From Tissierellales bacterium (GTDB taxonomy: Bacteria > Bacillota > Clostridia > Tissierellales > Sedimentibacteraceae), in contig JAHDQO010000007.1 of assembly GCA_018433765.1 (NCBI GenBank), forward strand, positions 1-64,000: a DNA stretch of 64,000 nucleotides. The letters run 5' to 3'. Of this stretch, positions 53,293-62,949 are shown in pieces (positions within the stretch are counted from its first letter, which is position 1; every line of letters begins with the position of its first letter). The notes under the pieces are model-generated. The model made no database searches, was not told the DNA's origin, and saw nothing but the letters and a program-made list of their open reading frames with translations. The translations under genes were made by a program, and so were the position numbers.

Positions 53293-54813
53293 TTAACTCC
53301 TCTCGTAAATTGCTTTACTAAAATAATCAGCAAATTTTTTCACCTGAGGCTGCTGAAATATTGAATAATGATCACCATCTATAACATAACTGTGCGTTTT
53401 TCTATTACAGTAATGCTGCCATAGATTTTCATCTAAATCAGACTGTACACTTACCTTAAATAAATGAACAGGACATTGTAATTTTGATTTAGGTCTGTAA
53501 TATTCTCTTGCTCTTCCGTATGTTCTTCCAGTATTAATATAATAGAGAATAGATTTTATATTATTTTGTGCATATTGGGGTACCATTTTTAGAAGATCTT
53601 CATGAATTAGCTTTTTAACTATTTCTAGTTTGTCATTATTATTATTTATATAATCAATAAAAGTTTTGTAAATCACTTTTACATCATGCATTGAATTTAT
53701 TTTATCCTTTATCTCCCCATTATCTAATAAAGACATAAGCATTTGTTTCTCAAACTTGACATTGAATTCTCTATTTAAATTTAAAAGAAAATTAAATTCT
53801 TGAGGTGCTGATGAATCAATTAAACCTAGGAAATTAACGCTATCACCGTTTTTTTCAAGAAGAAGAGCAATTTCAAATGCTATAGTACCTCCTATACTCC
53901 AACCAGCAAGATAATATGGAGCATCTTGATCAATATTTTTAATTAATTTAAAGTATTTAGCAGCAACATCTTCTATTGTTATATTTTCTGGACAATAATT
54001 TTCAATCTTATCTGCTCTTATTCCCCAATAGTTTATATCCTTTCTAAGGTAACTAGCAAACTCTACATATGCTCCAATATCTCCACTGCCATCATGTATT
54101 AAAAATAGATTTTCATTAGTAGTTCCTTTTTTAAGCAGTATAGGTTCATTGTTTTCTTTTTTTTGTTTTATTGCATTAATACAATCCGACTTTTTTATAG
54201 TAACATCTATATCTTGTAATAAATGCTTATCTTGCTTAATAAATTTTTCAATATGAGAGAGCTTAGCATCAGGGAACATTAAAGCTGTACTTAAAAAAGA
54301 TATTAATAATTTAATTAATTTTATTATTATATTGCTATCTACTAAAAAGTCATTGAATTTAAAAGTACAATTTATTCTTTTGTTATCTATATTAAAATTA
54401 ATAATTTTATCAGTTTCGCATATATAATATGTACTTTGATTATGAATACTATCAAAAATTACTATACAATCTGATTTTATATTATCTTTGTTTCTACTTT
54501 CTGATATAATATTGTCCTGATTATAAGTATTACTCACAATATATTTAATGTTATTAAGATATTCTTTATATGTAAGATCTTTTTTTATATCTATGTTGAA
54601 TATATGTACATTATTTTTCCCCCCATTATCTTGATATGCAGTAGGACTTTTTATATCTATTTTTGTTTTTCCATTAAACATAGATATAACAAAAGCTGTA
54701 CCAGATAGAAGAACTAAATATACAGCTAATTGTGAATTTCCGCATATATTAAGAATATTTTTCGCAACAACATTTGGTAACATAGAGATAATTGATGTAT
54801 TTAATTCATCCAC
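53293..54813 (-). CDS. Half-condensation domain fused to a type I thioesterase
   Basis: A 506-residue protein. Residues about 1-205 resemble the C-terminal half of a condensation domain (like residues 1-245 of the 1396-residue synthetase) and lack HHxxxDG. Residues about 225-506 form an alpha/beta-hydrolase thioesterase with GWSIGG (nucleophile Ser306), Asp333 (LIDSSAP) and His482 (GDHYSIF). The thioesterase probably releases or cyclises the peptide, acting in trans because it is not attached to a carrier protein. The half-C may dock it to the last module (inference). The start is GTG, with AAAGGAG 11 bp upstream. Confidence 0.85.
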   Translation of the reverse strand: MDELNTSIISMLPNVVAKNILNICGNSQLAVYLVLLSGTAFVISMFNGKTKIDIKSPTAYQDNGGKNNVHIFNIDIKKDLTYKEYLNNIKYIVSNTYNQDNIISESRNKDNIKSDCIVIFDSIHNQSTYYICETDKIINFNIDNKRINCTFKFNDFLVDSNIIIKLIKLLISFLSTALMFPDAKLSHIEKFIKQDKHLLQDIDVTIKKSDCINAIKQKKENNEPILLKKGTTNENLFLIHDGSGDIGAYVEFASYLRKDINYWGIRADKIENYCPENITIEDVAAKYFKLIKNIDQDAPYYLAGWSIGGTIAFEIALLLEKNGDSVNFLGLIDSSAPQEFNFLLNLNREFNVKFEKQMLMSLLDNGEIKDKINSMHDVKVIYKTFIDYINNNNDKLEIVKKLIHEDLLKMVPQYAQNNIKSILYYINTGRTYGRAREYYRPKSKLQCPVHLFKVSVQSDLDENLWQHYCNRKTHSYVIDGDHYSIFQQPQVKKFADYFSKAIYERS

Positions 54814-54844
54814 AAGTATTCATTCTCCTTTCAAATATTTCTAC

Positions 54845-54911
54845 CTAACCAACAAAAATAAATCTCTAGGCGTAGAAAATAGCAAATATTAATAAGATGT
54901 ACATTGGTTAG
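54845..54911. repeat. Long-spaced inverted repeat between SGNH and thioesterase genes
   Basis: CTAACCAA (54845-54852) and TTGGTTAG (54904-54911) could pair across 51 bases in the 115-bp gap, the second largest gap inside the operon. No T run follows. It may mark an internal promoter or processing site; weak evidence. Confidence 0.25.
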
Positions 54912-54928
54912 TGTAGTTATAATTAATA

Positions 54929-57028
54929 TCAGCATAACTGAGCATTAAATCTGAATATATCTCCATATATAAGTCTGCTATTTCTATAAACAAGTTCATC
55001 CCCTCTGTATTTTTCAGCATTTTTCTTATATAAATCTTTTTCAATACAATCTATTAATGGCCAATCAACATCTATAACATTAACACCTTTTTTTAGCAAT
55101 TGTTTAGGTATCAAAACTATTAAATCCTGCCACTTGTTATAAGCAGGTTTACTTCCAACTGTTATACCGTTCACTTTTAGCTTAACATTATCTTTTTTAG
55201 ATTCAGGCAGAGGTGATCTATAAGTAAATTCAACTTCAACATCTTTTTTATTATCTGCTATAAGATAAAAAGATGTTCTATTACTTATAAAGCTGTAATA
55301 CGCCTTCTCACCATAAGAAAAATATTCAACATCTGTTAAAGAGTATATGTATGATTTTTCCCTATAATAAGACTCTAGTAGGTCTACTTTTTTTTCATAT
55401 GGTTTAAAGTATTTTATCCTTAGAGTATCTACCTGTTCTTTTATATCGTATCCTACAGTTTTTAACGCATCTACCATTGCATCAGTTAAAGTTATATCCA
55501 TTAATCTACAATCTTTTGGCTGAAACAACATTGGATATTGTGCTATTAGTCCAAACTTACTAAAATAAAGACAGCTCTTATTATATATAAAAGGTACTTT
55601 ACTGCAAATCATATTTATATAGTTTACCATATGGTCTATAACATGTTTTGACGCTTTAATTGCTTGTACACAATGGTAATATAAAATATCATAAGGCTGT
55701 TCTCCATTATGAGCGCAATGAATTGCAGAAAGGAAATGAGCATCTGCAATAACTTTTTTGTCTACTTTATAGTCGGGTTCTTTTATCTTTTCTAAGGAAC
55801 TTATTCTGTTTTTATCTAAGGAAAGAATACATTTTCCAAGACTATTCATTGCTATTTGAATTCCTTTTTCATTCATATGACAATAGTCAATAAATAAATC
55901 ATTTCCAACAACTGCTCCCCCAAAATATTCTTGAAATACTTCCTTAAGATTAACTATTTTAATATTATATTCTGATGCAATTTTAATAACTGTTTCTTCT
56001 ATAAATGATATACATGCAGGTGGAAAAATCCTTCTATAAATACTAGTATCTAATGATTCTTGATAATACTTTCTTGCTTCTTTTGTATTACCCTGTTTTA
56101 GTCTAATTTCAGCTAATACTTTATATACAAATGGATTAGCAGGGTTTATACCTATTAATGCTTTACATATTCTTTCTGCATTCTCATAATCATTATATTG
56201 TAAATAACTATTAAGCTGATCTTTTAATACTAACCATTTCTTTGTTTTTCCACCAGGCCACTGTAGAATCATATCATTGTCTATAATATTCCAATCTTTC
56301 AGATTGAATTCAGGTATAACAAAAACAGCCGGAATTTGATGTTTCATAGCTGTCATCCCAATTGTTCTCATTAAATTATTAATCATTATTTTATATTTAT
56401 CTTGTAATATTTTTTTTATTATTTGAAATCTGTTTTCTGATACTGATGCATCAATTATTTTAGAAGCTTCTTGATCAGTTAGAGGATATAGAGCATTCTT
56501 CCAATTATTACCTGCAAAGATAACTAACATATCTGGCTCTAGTAATGATGATTGTCTGCATAATCTAGTTATATCTTCCATATTAATTGAAATACATGAT
56601 AAATCGACAATTTCATATCCTTCATCATTAGTATTTTCATCCATGAAAGTTTGTAAGTATTTTGCAGGAGTAAAATATGGACTAAATAAATATCCTCTAG
56701 CCACAGATTCACCAATAAATAAAACTCTTTTTTTATTACTTTTTGGTGAGATTACTGGAATGTCTGAATAAAACCAAAATTTACTTGCATATTTTTTATC
56801 TCTAACAAATTGTTTCTTCCCATCTATTATTTTAGGTTTCCATATACCAATATGTTCCATATCTTCCACTTCTATTTTAGAAGAATTATTATTGGACAAC
56901 GGTTTATTATCAAAACCAAGCTCTTTTCTGATTTTCTTTACTTTTTCACTTTTTGTTTCTCCTAGATCTATTAGGTAAGCATATTCTTCTGCTGTCTTCT
57001 TTAGAGATTCTTTTGGTCTTGAACTCAT
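54929..57028 (-). CDS. SGNH/GDSL hydrolase-like protein with TPR insert
   Basis: A 699-residue cytoplasmic protein. The SGNH catalytic blocks are spread out: GES (Ser108, LFIGESVARG), GNN (Asn174/175, FAGNNW) and D381-x2-H384 (IDYCHMNEKG). A TPR-like pair (about 265-330: NDYENAERICKALIGINPAN; KQGNTKEARKYYQES) is inserted before the last block. The remaining 300 residues (about 400-699) are unrecognised and end in a beta-rich part with VNGITVGSKPAYNKWQDLIV. It may be an esterase, acyltransferase or deacylase acting on a carrier-bound or free intermediate. GAGGTG precedes the ATG. It sits 37 bp after the carbamoyltransferase gene. Confidence 0.8.
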   Translation of the reverse strand: MSSRPKESLKKTAEEYAYLIDLGETKSEKVKKIRKELGFDNKPLSNNNSSKIEVEDMEHIGIWKPKIIDGKKQFVRDKKYASKFWFYSDIPVISPKSNKKRVLFIGESVARGYLFSPYFTPAKYLQTFMDENTNDEGYEIVDLSCISINMEDITRLCRQSSLLEPDMLVIFAGNNWKNALYPLTDQEASKIIDASVSENRFQIIKKILQDKYKIMINNLMRTIGMTAMKHQIPAVFVIPEFNLKDWNIIDNDMILQWPGGKTKKWLVLKDQLNSYLQYNDYENAERICKALIGINPANPFVYKVLAEIRLKQGNTKEARKYYQESLDTSIYRRIFPPACISFIEETVIKIASEYNIKIVNLKEVFQEYFGGAVVGNDLFIDYCHMNEKGIQIAMNSLGKCILSLDKNRISSLEKIKEPDYKVDKKVIADAHFLSAIHCAHNGEQPYDILYYHCVQAIKASKHVIDHMVNYINMICSKVPFIYNKSCLYFSKFGLIAQYPMLFQPKDCRLMDITLTDAMVDALKTVGYDIKEQVDTLRIKYFKPYEKKVDLLESYYREKSYIYSLTDVEYFSYGEKAYYSFISNRTSFYLIADNKKDVEVEFTYRSPLPESKKDNVKLKVNGITVGSKPAYNKWQDLIVLIPKQLLKKGVNVIDVDWPLIDCIEKDLYKKNAEKYRGDELVYRNSRLIYGDIFRFNAQLC

Positions 57029-57065
57029 ATAAGCACCTCACAATTTAATATATTATTAGCCTTTG

Positions 57066-58820
57066 CTATATAAAAGAATACAGCCTTCCATCTAATTTAG
57101 TCTCAACAGCTGTATTTGATTTAGCTATAATTGCTTTTATAAGAGTAAACGAATTGTTTGATCTTTCAATTAAAAAATTTCCCAGTACTAAGCAATCAAT
57201 TTTTGTATTAATAAAACAGGTCAATGCATTAAGAGGACTCATTACTATTGGTTCTCCTCTTACATTGAAGGATGTATTAAGAATTATAGGACATCCTGTA
57301 ATTCTATCAAATTCCCGTATTAATCTTGTATACATAGGATTAGTATATTCATTCACAGTCTGAATTCTTGAAGAACTATCAACATGAGTTATAGCTGGCA
57401 GATTGAGATTAGATATTACATTACATGTTAAGAGCATATAAGGTGATGAAATATCTATATCAAAATGTTCCCTCACTTTATCCTCAAGAACTGAAGGTGC
57501 AAATGGTCTAAATGCCTCCCTCTTTTTAACCATAGAGTTAATTTTATCCTTCATCGAACTGACTCTTGGATCTGCAAGTATTGATCTATTACCAAGAGCT
57601 CTTGGACCAAATTCCATTTTTCCTTGAAACCAAGCAATCACTTTACCCTCTGCTAATTTTTTTGCAACAACTTTTATCAGTTCATTACTTGTATATTCAT
57701 AATCACTATATATAATTGAGGTAGCATCTAGTAAATTTTTGATTTCTCTAGAGGAATACTCTGGTCCAAGATATACATGTTCTAATTTTTTGACTTTTAA
57801 CTCATTTTGTGCAATCTTAGAATAAGCGATAGCTGCAGCACCTAAAGCTGCTCCTGAATCATTTGGAGCTGGTTGTATGAATACTCTTTTAAAAGGACCA
57901 TCTCTTAATATTCGGCTGTTAGCTACACAATTAAGTACAACGCCACCTGCCATACAAAGATTTTCCAACTTAGTTTTTTCGTATAAATAAACAGCTTTTT
58001 CTAACATAACCTCTTCAAGTACATATTGCAGACTTCTAGCGATATCTTTGTGAAATTGGGATATCTTAGATTCTGGAATACGCTCAGACTCATCAAAAAG
58101 CTTTATAAGTTCATCTGAATACATTTTCTTGCCAGTTATATAATCAAAGTATTTCATATTAAGTGTATATTGACCATTATCCCCCATATGTATTAGTTTT
58201 CTTATTTTATCAACGTATATAGGATTTCCATATGGAGCAAGTCCCATTACCTTGTATTCTCCATTATTTACCCGAAAACCTAAGTAACTAGTTATAGTAC
58301 TATAAAGAAGCCCTATAGAATCAGGGAAATCAACTGATTTGAATAATTTTATACCCTCTTTATTACCATATCCATAAGTGGTTGTAGCCCATTCTCCTAC
58401 ACTATCAACAGTTAAAATAGCTGCTTTATCAAATCCTGAATAACAGAAACTGCTTGCTGCATGTGATAGATGATGATTAATAAATACAATTGGTCCATCA
58501 TATCCTAAAATTTCTCTTATTTCTCTATTAGGTCTATATGGATCCATGATATTTTTTAATTCCCCTTTTTCTATATCATAACCTGACCATAACTGACGTG
58601 ACAGCTTATTAATAGGTTTTTCATAATAAGCAATTAAATCAACATTAGTTATGGATAGTCCTGCACTTTTTAAACAATATTTAAAAGCATGATAAGGCAT
58701 TGACCTATCATGCTTAATTCTGGTAAATCTTTCTTCTTGTGCAGCAGCTGTTATTCTACCATCCTGCATTATACAGCAAGCTGAATCATGATATAAAGCT
58801 GAAATTCCAATAATATTCAT
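57066..58820 (-). CDS. O-carbamoyltransferase (NodU/CmcH/TobZ family), copy 2
   Basis: A 584-residue carbamoyltransferase. The Kae1-like half begins MNIIGISALYHDSACCIMQDG and has NHHLSHAASSF (H116-x3-H120) and LTVDSVGEWATTTYG. The YrdC-like half has FQGKMEFGPRALGNRSIL, KKREAFRPFAPSVL and NTSFNVRGEPIV. It matches the standard antibiotic-modifying type (CmcH, TobZ, NovN), which carbamoylates a hydroxyl group using carbamoyl phosphate and ATP. Placed inside the synthetase operon, it most likely decorates the peptide or a precursor. TTGAGGT precedes the ATG. Confidence 0.95.
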   Translation of the reverse strand: MNIIGISALYHDSACCIMQDGRITAAAQEERFTRIKHDRSMPYHAFKYCLKSAGLSITNVDLIAYYEKPINKLSRQLWSGYDIEKGELKNIMDPYRPNREIREILGYDGPIVFINHHLSHAASSFCYSGFDKAAILTVDSVGEWATTTYGYGNKEGIKLFKSVDFPDSIGLLYSTITSYLGFRVNNGEYKVMGLAPYGNPIYVDKIRKLIHMGDNGQYTLNMKYFDYITGKKMYSDELIKLFDESERIPESKISQFHKDIARSLQYVLEEVMLEKAVYLYEKTKLENLCMAGGVVLNCVANSRILRDGPFKRVFIQPAPNDSGAALGAAAIAYSKIAQNELKVKKLEHVYLGPEYSSREIKNLLDATSIIYSDYEYTSNELIKVVAKKLAEGKVIAWFQGKMEFGPRALGNRSILADPRVSSMKDKINSMVKKREAFRPFAPSVLEDKVREHFDIDISSPYMLLTCNVISNLNLPAITHVDSSSRIQTVNEYTNPMYTRLIREFDRITGCPIILNTSFNVRGEPIVMSPLNALTCFINTKIDCLVLGNFLIERSNNSFTLIKAIIAKSNTAVETKLDGRLYSFI

Positions 58821-58857
58821 CTACTTATACCTCAATTCTATACATTTTTTTAATTAA

Positions 58858-59883
58858 CTATTTATTAAATATTAAATTCTCATATACTTTATATTGCAAA
58901 TCAACAATCTTTTTTTCCTGTGTATAGATTTGTTTTAGAATACTTACAGCACTTTGCAATTTTCTATCTATGTTCTGACCAAAATATTTGAAGTTAAAAA
59001 TGGATAAACGGACAAAGGTCCAGTCATTAATTATACCTTTAATTATTGTCAATAATTCTTCATTGCCCACATAATGATAAAATCTATATTGCTTTATTTT
59101 CTTGGCTGTTATTATTTCAGTTATAATCTCAAGTATTTCGTCCACATATTTTTTAAGTAAATTTTGATCTTTTATGATTTTAATCAATCGATCTACCAAA
59201 ATAAAGTAATTGTTCATACTCTCTAATATCAGAGTTCTATTTTCCAGATACATGTTAATGTATCTTAATAAATAATAATTTTTATTATAGTTCTTTTTAA
59301 CTGGAGTATTATCATATTTATAGAACTTAATATATACAGGCGCTTTTAAATAACCATAATGTTGTTTATACCCATCACTTGCTTTTTTTATATCAGTATA
59401 CGAGATTATTTCATGTTTATATCTAAGACTGTTCTTATTTTTATGTTCTAATATATTAAAAGTGCTTGTTAAATTGTCATATCCATATACAAGAAGACCG
59501 TGATCCAAATGTACTAAATTGTATAAATCTTTTCTTATAGATTCATAATAACAGTCTACTTTTACTATAATAGGCATATTGTCATTAAGTGATACTAGAA
59601 TATCGTCTATAATATTGTTGCATTTCATACACTCACAACAATTAATGCCTAATTCATTAAGTAATTGCTTAACTGATTGTCCACTAATATACTCTATTTC
59701 TGTTTGCAACCAAGTATCAGATGAAGTTTTGTAAAGTATTAAATCGTTTAATATAAAGCTATCAATTTTATGGTTAAAGAATTTTAGTACTGAAAATAAT
59801 GAACCATAAAAGCAATCTTTATAAAAAACATCATTAAAAGGTTCAATTCTATTTAGTTTTTTTGAATTTACAGATTTATTCAT
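58858..59883 (-). CDS. BtrH-like acyltransferase/cysteine-protease-fold protein
   Basis: A 341-residue protein whose first 200 residues match the BtrH N-terminal pattern: Cys24 in FYKDCFYGSLFSVL, IIVKVDCYYESI and H125/H128 in NLVHLDHGLLVYGYD. In butirosin biosynthesis BtrH moves an aminoacyl chain from a carrier protein to an amine acceptor. Here it sits next to the A-PCP gene, so it may offload that carrier. The C-terminal third is helical and unrecognised. A Cys-rich CCECMKC lies at 82-88. The ATG overlaps the A-PCP stop by 8 bp (ATGAATAA), implying translational coupling. Confidence 0.75.
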   Translation of the reverse strand: MNKSVNSKKLNRIEPFNDVFYKDCFYGSLFSVLKFFNHKIDSFILNDLILYKTSSDTWLQTEIEYISGQSVKQLLNELGINCCECMKCNNIIDDILVSLNDNMPIIVKVDCYYESIRKDLYNLVHLDHGLLVYGYDNLTSTFNILEHKNKNSLRYKHEIISYTDIKKASDGYKQHYGYLKAPVYIKFYKYDNTPVKKNYNKNYYLLRYINMYLENRTLILESMNNYFILVDRLIKIIKDQNLLKKYVDEILEIITEIITAKKIKQYRFYHYVGNEELLTIIKGIINDWTFVRLSIFNFKYFGQNIDRKLQSAVSILKQIYTQEKKIVDLQYKVYENLIFNK

Positions 59884-61726
59884 AGAGGTTGTTCTTTCTT
59901 ACATATTGTAATAATTTGTTAACGGTATTATAAGTATATATGTCATCTAACTTCAAATTTACACCAATTTTATTTAGGAATATTAATAATCTTGCAGCTG
60001 TTATAGAATTACCGCCAATATCAAAAAAATCATCATTAATGTCAAAATAATCTAAGTTAAGAATCTCCTTCCATATTTCTATTATTTTATCTTCTAATTT
60101 ATTTTTTTTTATAATATTTTTATAGTTTATTTTTAAAGTCTGTAATTTCTTCTTGTCTACTTTGTTGTTAATAGTAAGAGGTAGTTTCTTAACCAAAATA
60201 AAATGTTGTGGAATCATATAATCTGGAAGTCTATTTAATAAAAAAGTTCTAAGTTTGCTAATATTAATATTATTCGTTAAAAAGCAAATAAGTACATTTT
60301 CATCAAATTTATCTTTCTTATTAATTACTACTGCTTCTTCAATTCCATTAAACATTAAAATATTCTTCTCAACTTCACATATTTCTACTCTACTTCCCCT
60401 AATTTTAATTTGATTATCTAGCCTACCAAAATAAGCTATATTTCCATCACTGCATAATGCACCAATGTCTCCTGTCCTATAGATAGTATCATTTTCAATA
60501 ATATTACTTATAAATTTATCTCTTGTAAGCTTAGGCTTATTAAAATAGCCCTTAGCTAAACTTATTCCGCTTATACATATTTCACCTTTTTGTCCTATAC
60601 CGCATAACTCATTATTTTCATTTAGTATATAAACTTTGGTATTCCAGATAGGCTTTCCAATAGAAATTGACTCCAAGTTATCGCCTAGATTCTTATCAAT
60701 TATAAAACATGTTGCATATACTGCTGATTCTGTCATCCCGTATATATTCGCTATTTTAGTTATATGCAACAAACTGTTAAATTTCTTTGCAATAGAAACT
60801 GTAATATGTTCTCCTCCATTAAATATCCATTTAAGATTGGGTAATGGATTAGTAATGTTATTGATTTCAATAAAATCTAAAAATACTTTCAACATAGATG
60901 GTACAAACTGGGTAATGGCTATATTATTGTCTTTTAGAAATAGATATAATTTTTTTGGATCTTTAACTTCATAATCATTTATAATACATATTTTTGCACC
61001 ATTCAATAAGGGAAAAAAAATTTCCCATATTGAATCCGTAAAACTTATTGAAGTCTTAAATGCAATATTATCTTCTCTATCTATATGAAATTTTTCACTC
61101 ATCCAAAACAAAGTATTAAGGATAGCCTTATGGGTTACCATAACACCCTTTGGCTTGCCAGTTGTACCAGACGTATATAAAATATAAGCGAGATCATCAT
61201 CACACACAATATCTTTATTTCTATAAATGAAATTTCTACCATATTGATTATAAGAAGATTCATATTGAACAAAAGAATCCATTACCTGTTTCATATTTAA
61301 TATTGTTTTATCATCCATAACAATATCTTTTTGTAATTCATATTGAAATGAAGGAACTATAATAGTTTTGCATAAAGTATCGTCTATAATATATTTTATT
61401 CTCAGTTTTGGATATGACATATCTATAGGAACATATATACCACCACACTTTAGTATTGCAACAATACATATTATAAGTTCTATACTTCTATCAAGTATAA
61501 CTGCAACAGGATACCCTGGTTCTATTCCACTTTCTAGTAATATATTAGCAATATAATCAGATTTTTTATCTAAGTCACCGTAAGTTAACTTCCTAGTATA
61601 ATCAATTACTGCAATATCTGAAGGATTGATCTTAGATTGATTTCTAATTAGTTCATGGATTGTTACATTTTCAAGATATTTTTTTTCTGTATTATTTAGC
61701 TGTTTATATGCCTCTAGTATTCTCAT
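59876..61726 (-). CDS. Stand-alone A-PCP synthetase with unusual substrate pocket
   Basis: A 616-residue two-domain protein: adenylation (about 15-530; ILYTSGTTGKPKGV, NIYGMTES, YRTGD, NNKVDKKKL) and carrier protein with Ser574 in IGGNS. At the A4 motif it reads FTDSIWE, so the position equal to GrsA Asp235 is Thr230 and the next is Asp231. Pocket residues aligned to GrsA read T-D-W-Q-F-G-I-V-Y. Loss of Asp235 with Asp at 236 recalls beta-alanine-type codes (V-D-...), so the substrate may be a beta-amino acid or other non-alpha acid (inference). The ATG at 61726 is 4 bp after the aminotransferase stop. It may load the A-less module or start the chain. Confidence 0.92.
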   Translation of the reverse strand: MRILEAYKQLNNTEKKYLENVTIHELIRNQSKINPSDIAVIDYTRKLTYGDLDKKSDYIANILLESGIEPGYPVAVILDRSIELIICIVAILKCGGIYVPIDMSYPKLRIKYIIDDTLCKTIIVPSFQYELQKDIVMDDKTILNMKQVMDSFVQYESSYNQYGRNFIYRNKDIVCDDDLAYILYTSGTTGKPKGVMVTHKAILNTLFWMSEKFHIDREDNIAFKTSISFTDSIWEIFFPLLNGAKICIINDYEVKDPKKLYLFLKDNNIAITQFVPSMLKVFLDFIEINNITNPLPNLKWIFNGGEHITVSIAKKFNSLLHITKIANIYGMTESAVYATCFIIDKNLGDNLESISIGKPIWNTKVYILNENNELCGIGQKGEICISGISLAKGYFNKPKLTRDKFISNIIENDTIYRTGDIGALCSDGNIAYFGRLDNQIKIRGSRVEICEVEKNILMFNGIEEAVVINKKDKFDENVLICFLTNNINISKLRTFLLNRLPDYMIPQHFILVKKLPLTINNKVDKKKLQTLKINYKNIIKKNKLEDKIIEIWKEILNLDYFDINDDFFDIGGNSITAARLLIFLNKIGVNLKLDDIYTYNTVNKLLQYVRKNNLYE

Positions 61727-61730
61727 ACTT

Positions 61731-62906
61731 TCAAGCAACTCCCTTGTTAAAGAAGTCTACCAATAAATCAATTCCTTCTTTATATCTGCTGGATGAGAAT
61801 GAAAGTCTTAAAGTAGTAGGTAAACCAAAATCAGATCCAGGAACTGTTGCTACACGTTTTGTTTTTATTAAATCTTTTGCAAGCTCTAAACTGCTTTTAT
61901 AATTATACTTGTCCATATAATCTTTACACTCAAGAGTTATATAGAATCCACCTTTTGAATATATTGCATTTACTAAGTTTACTTCTCTAAACTTCTTAAT
62001 CGTATAATCACGTCTATCTTTATATAGATTAACTAAATAATCAATTTCACTTGGATAATCAATTGCAGTTAATGCACCAAATTGTACTATCGGATCAACT
62101 GTTAGTAAAGTATGATGCTGTATAACTGTTAATGGTTCAACTAATTCATCAGGAACAATACAGTATCCTACTCTTTTAGTATACATTCTGTATGCTTTTG
62201 AGAAAGAATTAGTTGTTATGAAAACTGATTTAGTGTTTTTAAGCTGCATAACTGATTTGCATTCTTCATCAAAATATGTATTACAATATATTTCATCATT
62301 AATAATAACTGCTTTACCATTTACAATACTGTCCATTTTATATAGTTCTTCATCAGTTAGTATATTACCAAGTGGGTTACCTGGTGTATTAATGACAACA
62401 ATCTTAGTTTTATCAGTAAAATTATCCTTGAATGATTCCATGTCAAGTCTTTGAGTTTCTGGATTAATTTTATAATATTTGACAGTTGCTCCTGACAAAA
62501 GAGCAGAAAATTTATATAATGAATAATATGGAATTGGTAGTAATACCTCATCCCCTTTTTTGGACAATAAATAAAATAAGTTCCTGAATATTGTACTTGT
62601 ACCAATACTTATAATAAAATTATTAGGACTTATTTTTACAGAATACTTCTCAGCATAATATGAAGAAAGTTTTCCTTTTAACTCAGGCAGTCCAGCTGGA
62701 AATACAAGTCTGCTTTTACTAGGATCATCTATTTTTTCCTGCATACTTTTAATTATTGCAGGATGCAATGGTAATTCGGATTTCCCTAAAGTCATTCGTA
62801 TAACTTTATTTTCAGGATTTTTCTTATCTAAATCGTAAGCCATCTGGTCTATAACAAACATAAGAAATTTATTATCAAAAAAATTAATATCAGTTCTTAA
62901 TTTCAT
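61731..62906 (-). CDS. Class I/II PLP aminotransferase
   Basis: A 391-residue fold-type I aminotransferase of the aspartate transaminase group. It shows IRMTLGKSELPLHPAI, the PLP phosphate region ISIGTSTIFRN, INTPGNPLGNI and the Schiff-base lysine in TNSFSKAYRMYTKRVGY. In the cluster it probably makes or adjusts an amino acid building block from a keto acid. AAAGGAGG precedes the ATG. It is followed 4 bp later by the A-PCP gene, whose substrate it may help make. Confidence 0.92.
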   Translation of the reverse strand: MKLRTDINFFDNKFLMFVIDQMAYDLDKKNPENKVIRMTLGKSELPLHPAIIKSMQEKIDDPSKSRLVFPAGLPELKGKLSSYYAEKYSVKISPNNFIISIGTSTIFRNLFYLLSKKGDEVLLPIPYYSLYKFSALLSGATVKYYKINPETQRLDMESFKDNFTDKTKIVVINTPGNPLGNILTDEELYKMDSIVNGKAVIINDEIYCNTYFDEECKSVMQLKNTKSVFITTNSFSKAYRMYTKRVGYCIVPDELVEPLTVIQHHTLLTVDPIVQFGALTAIDYPSEIDYLVNLYKDRRDYTIKKFREVNLVNAIYSKGGFYITLECKDYMDKYNYKSSLELAKDLIKTKRVATVPGSDFGLPTTLRLSFSSSRYKEGIDLLVDFFNKGVA

Positions 62907-62949
62907 GTTGATTCCTCCTTTAAATCTATTAATTATTATTTTTTAATAT

